Assembly (NCBI GenBank): GCA_002470125.1
Contig: DKNB01000022.1
Location: forward strand, 1 to 15,520
Reading direction: 5' to 3'
DNA: 15,520 bases
Source: Gallionellales bacterium UBA7399
Lineage (GTDB): Bacteria > Pseudomonadota > Gammaproteobacteria > Burkholderiales > Gallionellaceae
The notes under the pieces were generated by a model. The model ran no database searches. It saw only the letters and a list, made by a program, of their open reading frames with translations, and was not told the DNA's origin. Both the position numbers and the translations under genes were made by a program. This document shows positions 15,016-15,520 of the stretch, in pieces (positions within the stretch are counted from its first letter, which is position 1; the number at the start of each line of letters is the position of its first letter).

Positions 15016-15520
15016 ATGCGCCAATATCTATACCTTATGAAGCACGTGCTCCATCATGGCACAAAAAAGCATGACCGCACCGGGACTGGCACGGTCAGCA
15101 TATTTGGCTATCAGATGCGGTTTAATCTTGAGCATGGATTCCCCTTGGTTACAACCAAAAAGTGCCACCTAAAGTCCATTATTCATGAATTGTTATGGTT
15201 TTTGCAGGGTGCCACCAACATACACTACCTCAAAGAAAATGGTGTAAAGATATGGGATGAGTGGGCTGACCAGGACGGCAACCTCGGTCCAGTATATGGC
15301 AAGCAGTGGCGTTCTTGGGTGGCATCCGGTGGGTCCACTATTGACCAAATCTCAGAGGTTATCGAACAAATCAAGCACAACCCAGACTCGCGCCGCATGA
15401 TCGTTTCTGCCTGGAATGTGGGAGAGTTAAGTGAAATGGCGTTGGCGCCATGCCATATCCTGTTTCAGTTCTATGTATCTGATGGCAAGCTTTCTTGCCA
15501 GCTGTATCAACGTAGCGCAG
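15016..15520 (+). CDS. thyA: Thymidylate synthase (3' partial)
   Basis: ThyA methylates dUMP to dTMP with methylenetetrahydrofolate, the only de novo source of thymidylate in organisms that use it. The visible 168 codons match the N-terminal two thirds of the classical 264-residue bacterial form. Arg21 in DRTGTGT binds the phosphate, IIHELLWFLQGATNI follows at 55-69, and Arg126-Arg127 in SRRM come from the dimer partner's phosphate site. The catalytic nucleophile is Cys146 in LAPCHILFQFY, the same number as in E. coli. The frame is open to the window edge at a codon boundary plus one base, and the protein ends mid-domain at YQRSA only because the window stops. The start ATG has only a weak AGAG upstream. 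It diverges from the M17 peptidase gene with 70 bases between their preferred starts. Confidence 0.97.
   Translation, partial: MRQYLYLMKHVLHHGTKKHDRTGTGTVSIFGYQMRFNLEHGFPLVTTKKCHLKSIIHELLWFLQGATNIHYLKENGVKIWDEWADQDGNLGPVYGKQWRSWVASGGSTIDQISEVIEQIKHNPDSRRMIVSAWNVGELSEMALAPCHILFQFYVSDGKLSCQLYQRSA

Noticed and set aside
1..15520. Mobile elements, CRISPR, toxin-antitoxin, phage or biosynthetic clusters
   Set aside because: I saw no transposase, integrase, regularly spaced repeats, paired small genes or terminal inverted repeats. Apart from the partly characterised yqaA, every gene fits a known housekeeping family.

Overview
The window is an ordinary chromosomal housekeeping region of a Gram-negative proteobacterium, most likely a betaproteobacterium of the Burkholderiales type. 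The clues are the rplU-rpmA-obg-proB gene order, a Coq7 ubiquinone hydroxylase (so ubiquinone-based aerobic respiration), a dihydrolipoyl dehydrogenase with its own N-terminal lipoyl domain, and an RNase E-like C-terminal tail ending in QIET motifs. Base composition looks close to balanced and even along the window. I see no transposase, integrase, phage gene, tRNA, rRNA or CRISPR array. The assignment to a group is inference from gene content, not from a search.

Layout. Positions 2-361 (+) hold the 3' end of a probable rne gene, closed by a clear terminator. Then come mutM (DNA repair) and dnaE (replicative polymerase alpha subunit), both on +. From 4945 to 9350 everything is on the minus strand. 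Read in the direction of transcription, this is trpC, coq7, a strong sigma70-type promoter, rplU, rpmA, an internal terminator, obg and proB. proA, lpdA and yqaA follow on +, diverging from trpC. A cold-shock gene (cspA family) on + has its own promoter and a structured leader. It converges on an M17 leucyl aminopeptidase on the minus strand, and the two share a perfect bidirectional terminator. A divergent thyA begins at 15016 and runs off the end of the window.

How the genes relate. proB and proA encode the first two steps of proline synthesis but sit in different transcription units, one behind ribosomal genes and one next to lpdA. The rplU-rpmA-obg block couples two 50S proteins with a GTPase that acts in 50S assembly. 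A terminator between rpmA and obg probably lowers expression of obg-proB relative to the ribosomal proteins. trpC, coq7, lpdA and thyA are each separated from the genes they usually work with.

I found no previously undescribed multi-gene system. The points that deserve a second look are small: a terminator-like hairpin just upstream of the cspA ribosome binding site, a GC-rich hairpin in the proA leader, the internal terminator ahead of obg, a 126-bp-spaced duplication in the RNase E tail, an orphan lipoyl-E3, and M17 peptidase signature changes.
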